A stretch of 64,000 bases of DNA. Source: Crossiella sp. S99.2 (GTDB lineage: Bacteria; Actinomycetota; Actinomycetes; Mycobacteriales; Pseudonocardiaceae). Made by a program: the position numbers and the translations under genes. Under the pieces are notes generated by a model, which was not told the origin of the DNA, made no database searches, and worked only from the letters and a program-made list of their open reading frames with translations. Location of the stretch: NCBI RefSeq assembly GCF_023094165.1, contig NZ_JALMDK010000015.1, positions 124,001 to 188,000 on the forward strand. The letters run 5' to 3'. Positions 17,601 through 26,053 of the stretch are shown in pieces; position 1 is the first letter of the stretch, and each line of letters starts with the position of its first letter.

Positions 17601-18770
17601 ATGACCACGCGGCACGCCAGCACCGTGAGCCCGGTTGAGCTGCTGTCGGAGTACCGCGCCGGATCGTCCTTCTTCTTCTCCTCGCCACGGGGAGTGCTGC
17701 TCGCCGAGGGCGTGGCCGCGGCCGTGCCCAGTGTCGCCGCCCCGGGCGAACTGCGTGCGCTGCCCGGCCGGGTCGCCCAGGTGCTGGCCGAGGCCGAACC
17801 CGGTGCGCTGGTGGTCGGCGCGGTGCCCTTCGACCACAACGCCGCCGCCAGCCTGGTGGTGCCGGAGGCAGTGCGCCGGGCCGAGCCGTTCTCCAGTGAG
17901 GTGCGGCTGCCCGAGCTGAGCATGAACGTGCCGGAGTGGGAGATCACCCCGGTGCCCGAACCCGCGGCCTACGTGCGCTCGGTGCGCGCCGCGCTCACGC
18001 CGCTGGGTTCGGGCGAGCTGGACAAGGTGGTGCTGGCCCGATCGCTGGCGCTGACCGCGCCGACCACGGTCGACCTCGGTCGCCTGCTCAACAACCTCAT
18101 CCGCCGGGACCCCGCCGGCTACTCCTTCGCCGCCGACCTGCCCAGCCGCACGCTGATCGGGGCCAGCCCCGAACTGCTGCTGTCCCGGCGCGGCGGCAAG
18201 GTGCTGTCCAACCCCCTGGCCGGGTCGGCCGCCCGCAGCGCCGATCCCGAGGAGGACCAGCGCCGCGCCGCCGCCCTGCTGGTCTCGGCCAAGGACCGGC
18301 ACGAGCACGCGGTGGTGGTGGACGCGGTCGCCGCCGCGCTCCGCCCCTACTGCCGCACCCTGGACGTGCCCGCCGCCCCCGAGCTGGTGCGCACCGCGAC
18401 CATGTGGCACCTGTCCACCAGGGTCACCGGCGAACTGGCCGACGAGCGCAGCTCCGCGCTGGAGCTGGCCGCCGCGCTGCACCCGACCCCCGCGGTGTGC
18501 GGCACCCCGGTGCAGACGGCCAGGGACACCATCAACGCCCTGGAACCCTTCGACCGCGGCTTCTACACCGGCATGGTCGGCTGGTGCGACGGTCGCGGGG
18601 ACGGCGACTGGGTGGTCACCATCCGCTGCGCCGAGGCCGACGACCACTCGCTGCGGTTGTTCGCCGGGGCCGGCATCGTCGGGGACTCCAGCCCGGAGGC
18701 CGAGCTGGCCGAGACCGCAGCCAAGTTCCGCACGTTGTTGCTGGCCATGGGCATCGAGCAGATCGCCTGA
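17601..18770 (+). CDS. Isochorismate synthase (DhbC/EntC type)
   Basis: This converts chorismate to isochorismate, the first step to 2,3-dihydroxybenzoate or salicylate siderophores. The 389-residue length and the chorismate-enzyme motifs fit: SGELDKVVLAR (general-base Lys), ASPELLLSRRGGKVLSNPLAGS, KDRHEHAVVVDAV, LHPTPAVCGTP and FYTGMVGW. The ATG has a GTGAGGA site. It lies behind two iron boxes and 14 bp before a DAHP synthase gene, so the pair probably forms an iron-repressed operon boosting aromatic precursor supply. The downstream genes expected for dihydroxybenzoate (isochorismatase, dehydrogenase, AMP ligase) are not in the window. Confidence 0.92.
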   Translation: MTTRHASTVSPVELLSEYRAGSSFFFSSPRGVLLAEGVAAAVPSVAAPGELRALPGRVAQVLAEAEPGALVVGAVPFDHNAAASLVVPEAVRRAEPFSSEVRLPELSMNVPEWEITPVPEPAAYVRSVRAALTPLGSGELDKVVLARSLALTAPTTVDLGRLLNNLIRRDPAGYSFAADLPSRTLIGASPELLLSRRGGKVLSNPLAGSAARSADPEEDQRRAAALLVSAKDRHEHAVVVDAVAAALRPYCRTLDVPAAPELVRTATMWHLSTRVTGELADERSSALELAAALHPTPAVCGTPVQTARDTINALEPFDRGFYTGMVGWCDGRGDGDWVVTIRCAEADDHSLRLFAGAGIVGDSSPEAELAETAAKFRTLLLAMGIEQIA

Positions 18771-18784
18771 GCTGGAGGTCTCCG

Positions 18785-19969
18785 ATGCACACCGAGCTGA
18801 TCCGCGAGTCGCTCGCGGCCGAGGAACTGGCCTACTGGCAGCTGCTGCCCGCGCGCCAGCAGCCCAGCTGGACCGATCCGACGCTGGCCGCGGCGCACCG
18901 CGCCGAACTGGCCGCGCGGCCGGGGCTGGTGCACTGGACCGAGGTGGACGGGCTGGGCCGCTGGCTGGCCGAGGTGGCCACCGGCAGCGCCAAGGTGGTG
19001 CAGGCCGGTGACTGCGCCGAGGACCCGGCCGAGTGCACCCCGGAGCACATCGCGCGCAAGGTGGCCATGCTGGACGCGCTGGCCGGAGTGGTCGGCGGCG
19101 GCAGCGGACTGCCGGTGGCGCGGGTGGGCCGATTCGCCGGTCAGTTCGCCAAACCCCGCTCCAAGCCGTCCGAACGGCACGGCCAGCTGGACCTGCCCTC
19201 CTACCGAGGGCACCTGGTCAACGGTCCCGAGGCCGATCCGGCCGCCCGGCGCCCCGACTCGGCCCGGCTGCTCTCCTGCTACGACGCGGCCAGCGTGGCC
19301 GTCGGCGCACTGCGCGGCGCGCGCAGGCCGTTCGGCCAGCCGGTGTGGACTTCGCACGAGGCCCTGGTGCTGGACTACGAACTCCCGTTGCTGCGCAAGA
19401 ACCCCGACGGCGAGACCTTCCTGGCCTCCACGCACTGGCCGTGGATCGGCGACCGGACCCGGCAGCCCGACGGCGCGCACGTGCGCCTGCTCGCTTCGGT
19501 GGCCAACCCGGTGGCCTGCAAGGTCGGCCCGACCACGCCGCGCGCCGATCTGCTCAAGCTGTGCGAGGTGCTCGACCCGCACCGCACCCCGGGCAGGCTG
19601 ACGCTGATCGCCCGGTTCGGCGTGCGCCGGGCGCCGGAGCTGGCGCCGCTGGTGGCCGCGGTGCGCGCGGCGGGGCATCCGGTGGTGTGGCTGAGCGATC
19701 CCATGCACGGCAACACGATCAGCGCGGCCGGCGGGGTCAAGACCCGGCTGCTGGCCGATCTGATCGCCGAGGTCAGCCAGTTCCAGCGGATTGTGCCGGA
19801 ACAGGGCGGCATCGCCGGTGGCCTGCATCTGGAGGCCACCCCGGACCCGGTGACCGAATGCCTCGGCGCCGGGGTGGAGGCCGATGACCTGGGCCGCTGC
19901 TACACCTCGCTGTGCGACCCCCGGCTGAACCAGCAGCAGGCCATCACCCTGGCCGCGGCCTGGCGCTGA
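18785..19969 (+). CDS. Class II 3-deoxy-7-phosphoheptulonate (DAHP) synthase, short PhzC-like form
   Basis: This condenses phosphoenolpyruvate and erythrose 4-phosphate, the first step of the shikimate pathway. Class II motifs are visible: QAGDCAED (about residues 76-83, metal-binding Cys), KPRSKPSE, SHEALVLDYE, GPTTPRADL, DPMHGNT and GGLHLEATPD. At 394 residues it is shorter than the housekeeping class II enzyme of about 460 residues and lacks most of the regulatory N-terminal extension, as in PhzC-type enzymes of secondary metabolism. The ATG has a GGAGG site and the gene sits 14 bp after isochorismate synthase. Likely dedicated to siderophore aromatic supply. Confidence 0.92.
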   Translation: MHTELIRESLAAEELAYWQLLPARQQPSWTDPTLAAAHRAELAARPGLVHWTEVDGLGRWLAEVATGSAKVVQAGDCAEDPAECTPEHIARKVAMLDALAGVVGGGSGLPVARVGRFAGQFAKPRSKPSERHGQLDLPSYRGHLVNGPEADPAARRPDSARLLSCYDAASVAVGALRGARRPFGQPVWTSHEALVLDYELPLLRKNPDGETFLASTHWPWIGDRTRQPDGAHVRLLASVANPVACKVGPTTPRADLLKLCEVLDPHRTPGRLTLIARFGVRRAPELAPLVAAVRAAGHPVVWLSDPMHGNTISAAGGVKTRLLADLIAEVSQFQRIVPEQGGIAGGLHLEATPDPVTECLGAGVEADDLGRCYTSLCDPRLNQQQAITLAAAWR

Positions 19970-20051
19970 CCGCTTTGTCCAGCTGAACCTACTCAGGTCG
20001 GTTGCGCCAACGCTTGCATCGGGTCGATAGTTCGGAGACCGCCGCCACGTT

Positions 20052-20064
20052 AGGAAATTTTCCT
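20052..20064. promoter_or_regulatory. 13-bp palindrome before chitosanase
   Basis: AGGAAA-T-TTTCCT is a perfect palindrome 17 bp before the ATG of the chitosanase gene, just ahead of its ribosome site. A repressor operator is plausible; the regulator is not evident. Confidence 0.35.
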
Positions 20065-20080
20065 CACTTGGGAGGTGGAC

Positions 20081-20746
20081 ATGCGCAAGCTGCTCGTTCT
20101 CGCCGCCGGAGCCCTGCTCGCCGTCACCGGACTCACCGGTCCGACCGCGGCCGCGGCCCCGGCAGGCGGTCCCACCGCGGCCCAGCTGCTGGCGAAAGTG
20201 GCTTCCTGCAACCAGATCTCCACCGGCAAGTACCGCACCGACACCGGGACCGGCGCGACCGTGCCGGTGTGCGGCCAGTCCAAGGTGGTGCACTGGCGGG
20301 CGGACCTGGACATCGACTGCGACGGCCAGATCACCCCGGAGTGCAACAAGAACACCGATCCCTGGTTCCAGCCGGACACCGCCTTCCACCAGTCCGACGG
20401 CAAACCGCTGATCTCGGCCAAGCTGCCCTACGTGGTGGTGCCCAGCCCGAGCGGGACCTTCGACTACCGCAAGCACGGGATCGCCGGCGGCGGTGTGGTC
20501 GCGGTGATCTACAACAACAAGGTGCAGTACGCGGTGGTCGGCGACACCGGTCCGGCGAACATCATCGGCGAGGCATCCTACGCCGCGGCGAAGAACCTGG
20601 GCATCAACCCGGATCCGCACCACGGCGGCAGCGACGGCCCGGTGACCTACATCTTCTTCAAGGGCTCCAAGGTCTCCCCGATCGAGAACGCGGGCAAGGC
20701 GGTCAGCGCCGGCGAACAACTCGCCACCGCGTTCGTCGGGAGCTGA
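20081..20746 (+). CDS. Secreted GH75 chitosanase
   Basis: A 221-residue exported endo-chitosanase that hydrolyses beta-1,4 glucosamine chains. The signal peptide spans about residues 1-26 (ending TAAAAPA). The mature part shows the GH75 core: VHWRADLDIDCDGQ (catalytic Asp region), LPYVVVPSPSGTFDYRKHGI, GVVAVIYNNKVQYAVVGDTGP and a final IFFKGS strand. A GGAGG directly before the ATG at 20081 makes this a better start than the GTG six bases upstream, which overlaps the ribosome site. It ends 4 bp from the convergent response-regulator gene. Confidence 0.9.
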   Translation: MRKLLVLAAGALLAVTGLTGPTAAAAPAGGPTAAQLLAKVASCNQISTGKYRTDTGTGATVPVCGQSKVVHWRADLDIDCDGQITPECNKNTDPWFQPDTAFHQSDGKPLISAKLPYVVVPSPSGTFDYRKHGIAGGGVVAVIYNNKVQYAVVGDTGPANIIGEASYAAAKNLGINPDPHHGGSDGPVTYIFFKGSKVSPIENAGKAVSAGEQLATAFVGS

Positions 20747-20750
20747 CCGC

Positions 20751-21452
20751 TCACACACCGGGGCGGACCAGGCCGGTCTCGTAGGCCAGCACGATGGCCT
20801 GGGCCCGGTCGCGCACCGCGAGCTTGGCCAGGATCCGGTTCAGGTGGGTTTTCACGGTCTGTTCGGACAGCACCAGTTCCACCGCGATCTCGGTGTTGGA
20901 CAGGCCCTTGGCCACCAGGGTGAGCACCTCGGTCTCCCGGTTGGTCAGCACGTCCAGCCGTTCCGGCCGCGCGGCCGGAACGGCAGGCCGGGTGCGGACG
21001 AACTCGCTGATCAACCGGCGGGTCACCGTTGGCGCCAGCAACGCCTCCCCGGCCGCGACCACCCGGATCGCGGCGATCAACTCGGCCGCGGGCGCGTCCT
21101 TGAGCAGGAACCCGCTGGCGCCGGCGCGTAACGCCTCGAACACGTAGTCGTCCAGGTCGAAGGTGGTCAACACCAGCACCCGCAACGGGTTCTCGTCCAG
21201 CTCACTGTCCGAAGTGGACGGTTCGTCGAGCAGGCGGCGGGTGGTCTCCAGGCCGTCGAGGCGGGGCATCCGGATATCCATCAGCACCACGTCCGGCCGC
21301 TGGCCGCGCGCGTCCAGCTCGGCGATCCGGGCCAGCGCCTCGATCCCGTCGCCCGCGCCGCCGAGCACCTCGATGCCCTCCTGCGCGCCGAGCAGCCCGG
21401 CGAAGCTTTCCCGCACCATCGCCTGGTCGTCGACCACGAAGACCCGGATCAC
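20751..21452 (-). CDS. NarL-family response regulator
   Basis: A 233-residue two-component regulator with an N-terminal receiver domain (acidic pocket VDDQ, phospho-accepting Asp in VVLMDIRMP, Lys in FLLKDAP) and a C-terminal LuxR-type HTH (LTNRETEVLTLVAKGLSNTEIA). The GTG start overlaps the histidine kinase stop by 4 bp (GTGA), so the pair is translationally coupled. Targets are unknown; divergent DUF998 is a candidate. Confidence 0.95.
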   Translation of the reverse strand: MIRVFVVDDQAMVRESFAGLLGAQEGIEVLGGAGDGIEALARIAELDARGQRPDVVLMDIRMPRLDGLETTRRLLDEPSTSDSELDENPLRVLVLTTFDLDDYVFEALRAGASGFLLKDAPAAELIAAIRVVAAGEALLAPTVTRRLISEFVRTRPAVPAARPERLDVLTNRETEVLTLVAKGLSNTEIAVELVLSEQTVKTHLNRILAKLAVRDRAQAIVLAYETGLVRPGV

Positions 21453-22702
21453 GCCGCCCCCTCGGTGTTGCCCGCCAACGGAATGCTCGCCCGCACGGTA
21501 TACCCGCCATCCGGCCGCGGCCCGGCCTGGAAGGCGCCGCCGACGATGCCGATCCGCTCGCGCATCCCGGTGATCCCGTTGCCCGGCCCGGTTTCGCCAG
21601 CGGGTTCGGCGCCGGGATCGTTGTCCACCACCAGGTGCAGCCCGTCCGGTAAATGCCGCAGCCACACCTGCACGGCGCCGCCCGGACTGTGCCGCCGGGC
21701 GTTGCTCAGTGCCTCCTGCGTCACCCGGTACACCGCCAGTCCGACCGCCGCCGGAACCGGCCGCGGCTCGCCCTCGACGGTCAGCGTCGCCGCCACCCCC
21801 GAGTCACTTGCCGCCGCGACCAGTCCCGGCAACTCACCCAGCGTCGGCTGTGGCGCCAGTTCCGGCCCGGCGTCCTCGGCCCGCAGCACCCCCAGTAAGC
21901 CGCGGGTCTCCGAGAGCGCCTGCCGGGCGGCATCGCCAAGCTGGGCAAGCTCTTCGCGTACTTTGTCGTCCGAAATGGACAGTCGATAGGGCGCGGAGTC
22001 GGTGCGCACCGCGATCATCGACAGGTGGTGCGCGATGATGTCGTGCAACTCCCTGGCGATCCGGGTGCGTTCGGCCAGCACCGCGGAGCGGGCCTGTTCC
22101 TCGGCCATGTCCCGGCGCACCCAGGCCAGTTCCGATTCGGTGGCACGCAGCTGACTGCGACTCACCCCCGCCAGCACCGCGGCCAGGGCGAACAGCGGTG
22201 GGAACAACGAGTCCGAGGCACCGCCCAGCGGGACCGCCCCGGCCAGCGTGGTCAGCCCCACGGTGATCACCCCGATCGGCAGCCGGTACTGGCGCGGCGC
22301 GCGGGCCGCGGCCTGGTAGATCGCCGGGATCAGCGCCAGCGCGCCCATCGACCAGGGCCGCTCCAGATTGGGGATGCCGATCAGGATCCGGGGGAATTGC
22401 AGCGGCGTCGAGACCACGGTCAGCAGCACCAGCACACCCATGGCCAGTCGCCACGCGGTCAGCGGCGACCGCCTGCTCAGCAGCCAGGGCAGCAGGTGCG
22501 CGAGGACGAACACCGCCGCCACCGGGGTGACGAAGAGCTGTCCCCAGGTGAGCATGTTGGCCGCGGTCAGGTACAGGAAAAGCACCGTCACGATGGCGCG
22601 GCGCACCCACAGCGGACCCGGCAGCCCGGCCACCGGGGGTCCCCACTCGGCGTCCCTGGCGGTGACGAGCACCCGCCACCCGGCTCGGAGGTGTTTCTGC
22701 AT
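21449..22702 (-). CDS. NarL-type membrane sensor histidine kinase
   Basis: A 417-residue HPK7-class kinase. About five to six transmembrane segments occupy the first 175 residues. A HisKA_3 dimerisation domain (ERTRIARELHDIIAHHLS, phospho-His) and a HATPase domain with YRVTQEALSNARRHSPG (N box) and GNGITGMRERI (G box) follow. I chose ATG at 22702; an in-frame TTG at 22741 would add 13 residues, and neither has a strong ribosome site. It is first in an operon with the response regulator. There is no extracellular sensory domain of note, so it probably senses the membrane. Confidence 0.92.
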   Translation of the reverse strand: MQKHLRAGWRVLVTARDAEWGPPVAGLPGPLWVRRAIVTVLFLYLTAANMLTWGQLFVTPVAAVFVLAHLLPWLLSRRSPLTAWRLAMGVLVLLTVVSTPLQFPRILIGIPNLERPWSMGALALIPAIYQAAARAPRQYRLPIGVITVGLTTLAGAVPLGGASDSLFPPLFALAAVLAGVSRSQLRATESELAWVRRDMAEEQARSAVLAERTRIARELHDIIAHHLSMIAVRTDSAPYRLSISDDKVREELAQLGDAARQALSETRGLLGVLRAEDAGPELAPQPTLGELPGLVAAASDSGVAATLTVEGEPRPVPAAVGLAVYRVTQEALSNARRHSPGGAVQVWLRHLPDGLHLVVDNDPGAEPAGETGPGNGITGMRERIGIVGGAFQAGPRPDGGYTVRASIPLAGNTEGAA

Positions 22703-22814
22703 GGTGCTGACGCTAGCCAGGATCAGGCCGCCGATCGTCAAACCCTGGTCCGGTTTCCGGAGTCAACCCGTGGTGTGATGACGAGACAAAACCGGCCTGG
22801 CCAGGCTCGAACAC

Positions 22815-23519
22815 ATGGATCCCACGCTGCGTCTGCTCACCCGGTTGCTCGCCACCTTCGCCCTGTGCTGGCTGGCCTGCGCGGCCGCGGTGGCCTTCTT
22901 CATCGACTATGTCTACTTCGGACAGTTGGACCCGTTCCGGTCCACCTTCAGCGAGTTCATCTTCACCCGGCAGGGGGCCCGGCTGGTCGGGGTCAGCATG
23001 CTGGCCACCGCCTTCGCCTCGCTGGTCCTGGGCGCCGCGCTGATCAGCGCCAAGGTGCCCGGCGGGCGGGCCGCGGCCTGGCTGATCGGGGTGTGGGCAC
23101 TGGGCCTTGGCATCGCCGCGGTGTTCCCGATGGAACCGGTGCACGAGCCGCTGACCGCGCACGGGGCGGTGCACCGCTACGCCGCGCTGACCGGGTTCAT
23201 CACCTTGCCACTGGCCGGATTGCTGCTGGCCACCCGATTCCGCGACCACCCGCAGTGGGCCTGCCTCACCCGCACGCTGCGGGTGCTCTCCGCGCTCGGA
23301 CTGGCCGGGGTGCTGGCCTTCCTGGCCACCTTCCTGCCGCTGGAGCGACCGCTGTGGCTGCTCGGCGAACGCGGTTACAGCGGCATCACCGAACGGCTGC
23401 TGCTGGCCGCCCATGTGGCGCTGTTGCTGGTGCTGGCCTGGCGGCTGCGCCGGCACACAACGCAGCCGGAGATCACCCCGAAGCGGGAACCCGCACTCGT
23501 CCGTGGCGAACGCTGTTGA
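22815..23519 (+). CDS. DUF998 integral membrane protein
   Basis: A 234-residue protein with about six transmembrane helices, spaced in the DUF998 pattern (LLTRLLATFALCWLACAAAVAFF, SMLATAFASLVLGAAL, LIGVWALGLGIAAVFPMEP, HRYAALTGFITLPLAGLLLA, LGLAGVLAFLATFLPLER, LLLAAHVALLLVLAW). The family has no known function. It diverges from the histidine kinase gene and is a reasonable candidate target of that system. Confidence 0.85.
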   Translation: MDPTLRLLTRLLATFALCWLACAAAVAFFIDYVYFGQLDPFRSTFSEFIFTRQGARLVGVSMLATAFASLVLGAALISAKVPGGRAAAWLIGVWALGLGIAAVFPMEPVHEPLTAHGAVHRYAALTGFITLPLAGLLLATRFRDHPQWACLTRTLRVLSALGLAGVLAFLATFLPLERPLWLLGERGYSGITERLLLAAHVALLLVLAWRLRRHTTQPEITPKREPALVRGERC

Positions 23520-23520
23520 G

Positions 23521-23533
23521 GTCCACAGTGGAC
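23521..23533. repeat. GTCCACAGTGGAC palindrome, copy 1 (intergenic)
   Basis: A perfect 13-bp palindrome directly after the DUF998 stop codon. It is the only intergenic one of the six copies in the window, so its sequence is not forced by codons. Confidence 0.7.
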
Positions 23534-23548
23534 GCCTAGCGTGGACGG

Positions 23549-24004
23549 ATGCGCCGAACCGCCGTACTGGCCGCCCTGCTCGCGGCCGTCGCCGTCAGCC
23601 CAGCCGCCACCGCCGCTCCCGGCACCACGCTCAACTTCACCGCCACCCGCAAGCTGATCACGCTGCCGGTGTTCCCGGTGCCCGGCATCGGCTACGCGGT
23701 GCAGTCCGAGCTGGCCAACACCGACGGTTCGGCCGCGGGCAAGCTCACCATCAACTGCACCGTGGTCGCGCTGACCGTGGACGCGCCGCCGCTGATCGAG
23801 GCCCAGTGCCTGCACATCTTCCGCTTCCAGGACAACGCGGAGATCCACACCACCGCCCGGGTCACCCGGAAGCTGGCCAGCCAGGACACCCACCGGGCGG
23901 CCATTGTCGGTGGCACCGGCCGGTTCCGCGGCATCGAGGGCGAGGGCACGATCGTCTTCGACACCGAGACCACGGTGAAGTACAGCCTGGACTACGACGT
24001 CTAG
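23549..24004 (+). CDS. Secreted allene-oxide-cyclase-barrel-like protein
   Basis: A 151-residue exported protein with a signal peptide (1-23). The C-terminal segment IVGGTGRFRGIEGEGTIVFD matches the conserved loop of the allene oxide cyclase/dirigent beta-barrel family. Plant and bacterial relatives guide stereochemistry or cyclise unsaturated substrates; the role of the bacterial secreted forms is not known. Two Cys residues (INCTVV, EAQCLH) could form a disulphide. It lies downstream of DUF998 on the same strand with a 29-bp gap. Confidence 0.75.
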   Translation: MRRTAVLAALLAAVAVSPAATAAPGTTLNFTATRKLITLPVFPVPGIGYAVQSELANTDGSAAGKLTINCTVVALTVDAPPLIEAQCLHIFRFQDNAEIHTTARVTRKLASQDTHRAAIVGGTGRFRGIEGEGTIVFDTETTVKYSLDYDV

Positions 24005-24008
24005 GGCG

Positions 24009-24031
24009 AGGACCAGCCAGAGAACGGTCCT
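24009..24031. terminator. Possible terminator between convergent genes
   Basis: AGGACC and GGTCCT form a 6-bp stem with an 11-nt loop, between the allene-oxide-cyclase-like and TetR genes. The stem is short. A direct repeat CCTACGGCACGGT follows (24030-24042 and 24055-24067). Confidence 0.3.
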
Positions 24032-24054
24032 ACGGCACGGTATCGATCGCGTGC

Positions 24055-24696
24055 CTACGGCACGGTGATCGCGGCGACCATCAGGTGCCGCATGGTCGCG
24101 GTCACCTCGGCCGCGGGCATCGGCCGCTCGGCCGCCTGCCATTCCCGCAGCAGCCCGGTCACCGCGCCGACCAGCGCGGTCGCGATCAGGTGGTAGTCCC
24201 GGTCCGGGGCCTGGCCGTGGCGGGCCGCGCGGGTGGCCTCACCCTCGATCAGCGTGGTCCACTCGCCCACCCAGCGCTGGTGCTGGCGCTCCATCGCCGG
24301 GCTCACCCCGACCGCCTCCACATAGGCCAGCCGGGGCCGGCGCGGGTCGGCGGTGATGTCGGCCATGAACACATCCAGCAGGGTGCCGATGCGCTCCGGC
24401 GCGTCCGCGGCCTCCGGCAGCGTGCGCAGCGCGCCGACCACGTGGTGCAGCGCGACCGCGTTGATGTCGTTGTGCAGGCTCAGCAGCAGGGCCTCCTTGT
24501 TCGCGAACTCCTCGTAGAAGTTGCGGGTGGAGACCCCGGCGTGCGTGCACAACTGCTCGATCCGGGTGCCGTGGTAGCCGGCGGTGGTGAACAGCTCCAG
24601 CGCGGCCTCGACCAGCCGGGCTCGGCGGTCGGCCTTGCGCTGTTCGGGACGCATACCGCGGTAGATGCGCGCGGTGGTCCCCGTCTCCTGGGCCAT
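24055..24696 (-). CDS. TetR-family regulator
   Basis: A 213-residue repressor with an N-terminal TetR HTH (RARLVEAALELFTTAGYHGTRIEQLCTHAGVSTRNFYEEFANKEALL, about 25-70) and an all-helical ligand domain. It diverges from the secreted lipase gene across a 126-bp space that contains the palindrome TGGTCATGACCA, a likely operator. The ligand is unknown. Confidence 0.92.
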   Translation of the reverse strand: MAQETGTTARIYRGMRPEQRKADRRARLVEAALELFTTAGYHGTRIEQLCTHAGVSTRNFYEEFANKEALLLSLHNDINAVALHHVVGALRTLPEAADAPERIGTLLDVFMADITADPRRPRLAYVEAVGVSPAMERQHQRWVGEWTTLIEGEATRAARHGQAPDRDYHLIATALVGAVTGLLREWQAAERPMPAAEVTATMRHLMVAAITVP

Positions 24697-24737
24697 ACGA
24701 CCAGCGTAGATCGTTCGGGGGGTGTTCGATTGTTAAG

Positions 24738-24749
24738 TGGTCATGACCA
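24738..24749. promoter_or_regulatory. Palindromic operator candidate TGGTCATGACCA
   Basis: A perfect 12-bp palindrome lies midway between the divergent TetR and lipase genes. Position and symmetry fit a TetR dimer site that controls both directions. Confidence 0.55.
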
Positions 24750-24822
24750 TTGCCACATCTGGTCCGGACGGCCTAACGTGTGAAAATCTCGATTACCAGA
24801 GCGAGCGTCCAGGAGGTCGCCC

Positions 24823-26034
24823 GTGTCGCCGTCCCCCCGACTCCGCCTGCTCAGCGCCTGTCTACTCACCGCGTTAGCGCTGACCACCCTGCCCGGCACC
24901 GCCACCGCAGCCCCGGCCGCGGTCCCCCTGCCCTCCGCCGACCCCTTCTATCAGCCACCGAACCCGCTGCCCGCAGGCAAACCCGGTGACCTGCTGCGAT
25001 CCCGCCAGGTCAAGGTCACCGTGCTCGGCCTTCCGGTGCCGGTCTCGGCCTGGCAGATCCTCTACCGCTCCACCTCGGCCACCGGCACGCCAATGGCGGT
25101 CTCCGGCACGATCCTGGTGCCGCAAACCCCGTCCACCGGCAAACCACGCCAGCTGGTCAGCTACGCCGTCGGCGCGCACGGCCTGCACGAGACCTGCGCG
25201 CCCTCCTACAAGATGCGCACCGGCACCGAGAACGAGGTGGCCCTGATCGGCCAGTTCCTCTTCGCCGGATTCGCCGTGGTGATCACCGACTACCAGGGCC
25301 TTGGCACCCCCGGCCCGCACACGATGGCGGTCGGCCCGGCCGCCGGGCACGCCATGCTGGACGCGGCCCGCGCCGCGCAGAAGACCCCCGGACCGGAACT
25401 CGGGGTCGGCCCGGTGGGCATCTACGGCTACTCCCAGGGCGGCCAGGCCGCCAGCCACGCCGGTGAGCTGCAGCCCAGCTACGCGCCGGAACTCCAGGTG
25501 GCCGGCGTGGTCGCCGGTGGCATCCCGCGGGACCTGCGCCAGCTGTTCCCGGTCATCGACGGCGGACCGTTCTCCGCACTGATGATCGGCGCGGTTTCCG
25601 GGCACATGGGCGCCTACCCGGACCTGCCCGAGCAGTTCTTCAACGAGGCTGGCAGGCGGCTGATCGCCAAGCAGCGCACCGAATGCATCGTCGGCACCAT
25701 GCTGCTGACCGGCGCGTTCAAGCGGCTCAAGGACCTGACCACGGTGCCGGATCCGATCAAGGACCCGCGCTGGGACGCCCGGCTGGCAGCGGATGTGCCG
25801 GGCAGCCACAAGCCGACCGCGCCGGTGCTGCTCTTCCACGGTGACTTCGACCAGATCATCCCGTTCACGGTGGCCAAACCACTGCTCGCGGACTACTGCG
25901 CCCGCGGCGCCACGGTGGAATGGCGCACCACCCACCTCACCGAGCACATCCTGGGCAACATCGCGGGGGTGCCGATGGCGGTGGACTGGCTGAAGTCCCG
26001 GTTCGCCGGGGTGCCCGCCGCCACCTCCTGCTGA
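24823..26034 (+). CDS. Secreted lipase (secretory-lipase/LIP family)
   Basis: A 403-residue exported alpha/beta hydrolase similar to Candida-type secretory lipases and bacterial relatives, hydrolysing triglycerides or esters. The signal peptide ends near residue 30 (TATAAPA). The nucleophile elbow is GYSQGG (Ser about 202), the acid is in HGDFDQIIP and the His in LTEHILG. The GTG start is set by AGGAGG 7-12 bases upstream. It diverges from a TetR gene with a palindromic operator between them. Confidence 0.9.
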   Translation: MSPSPRLRLLSACLLTALALTTLPGTATAAPAAVPLPSADPFYQPPNPLPAGKPGDLLRSRQVKVTVLGLPVPVSAWQILYRSTSATGTPMAVSGTILVPQTPSTGKPRQLVSYAVGAHGLHETCAPSYKMRTGTENEVALIGQFLFAGFAVVITDYQGLGTPGPHTMAVGPAAGHAMLDAARAAQKTPGPELGVGPVGIYGYSQGGQAASHAGELQPSYAPELQVAGVVAGGIPRDLRQLFPVIDGGPFSALMIGAVSGHMGAYPDLPEQFFNEAGRRLIAKQRTECIVGTMLLTGAFKRLKDLTTVPDPIKDPRWDARLAADVPGSHKPTAPVLLFHGDFDQIIPFTVAKPLLADYCARGATVEWRTTHLTEHILGNIAGVPMAVDWLKSRFAGVPAATSC

Positions 26035-26053
26035 GGCGCGGCGGGCCGCCGGT

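Noticed and set aside
18563..20758. Long minus-strand open frame opposite the isochorismate synthase and DAHP synthase genes
   Set aside because: Composition is typical of an antisense shadow, and both plus-strand genes carry full enzyme motifs.
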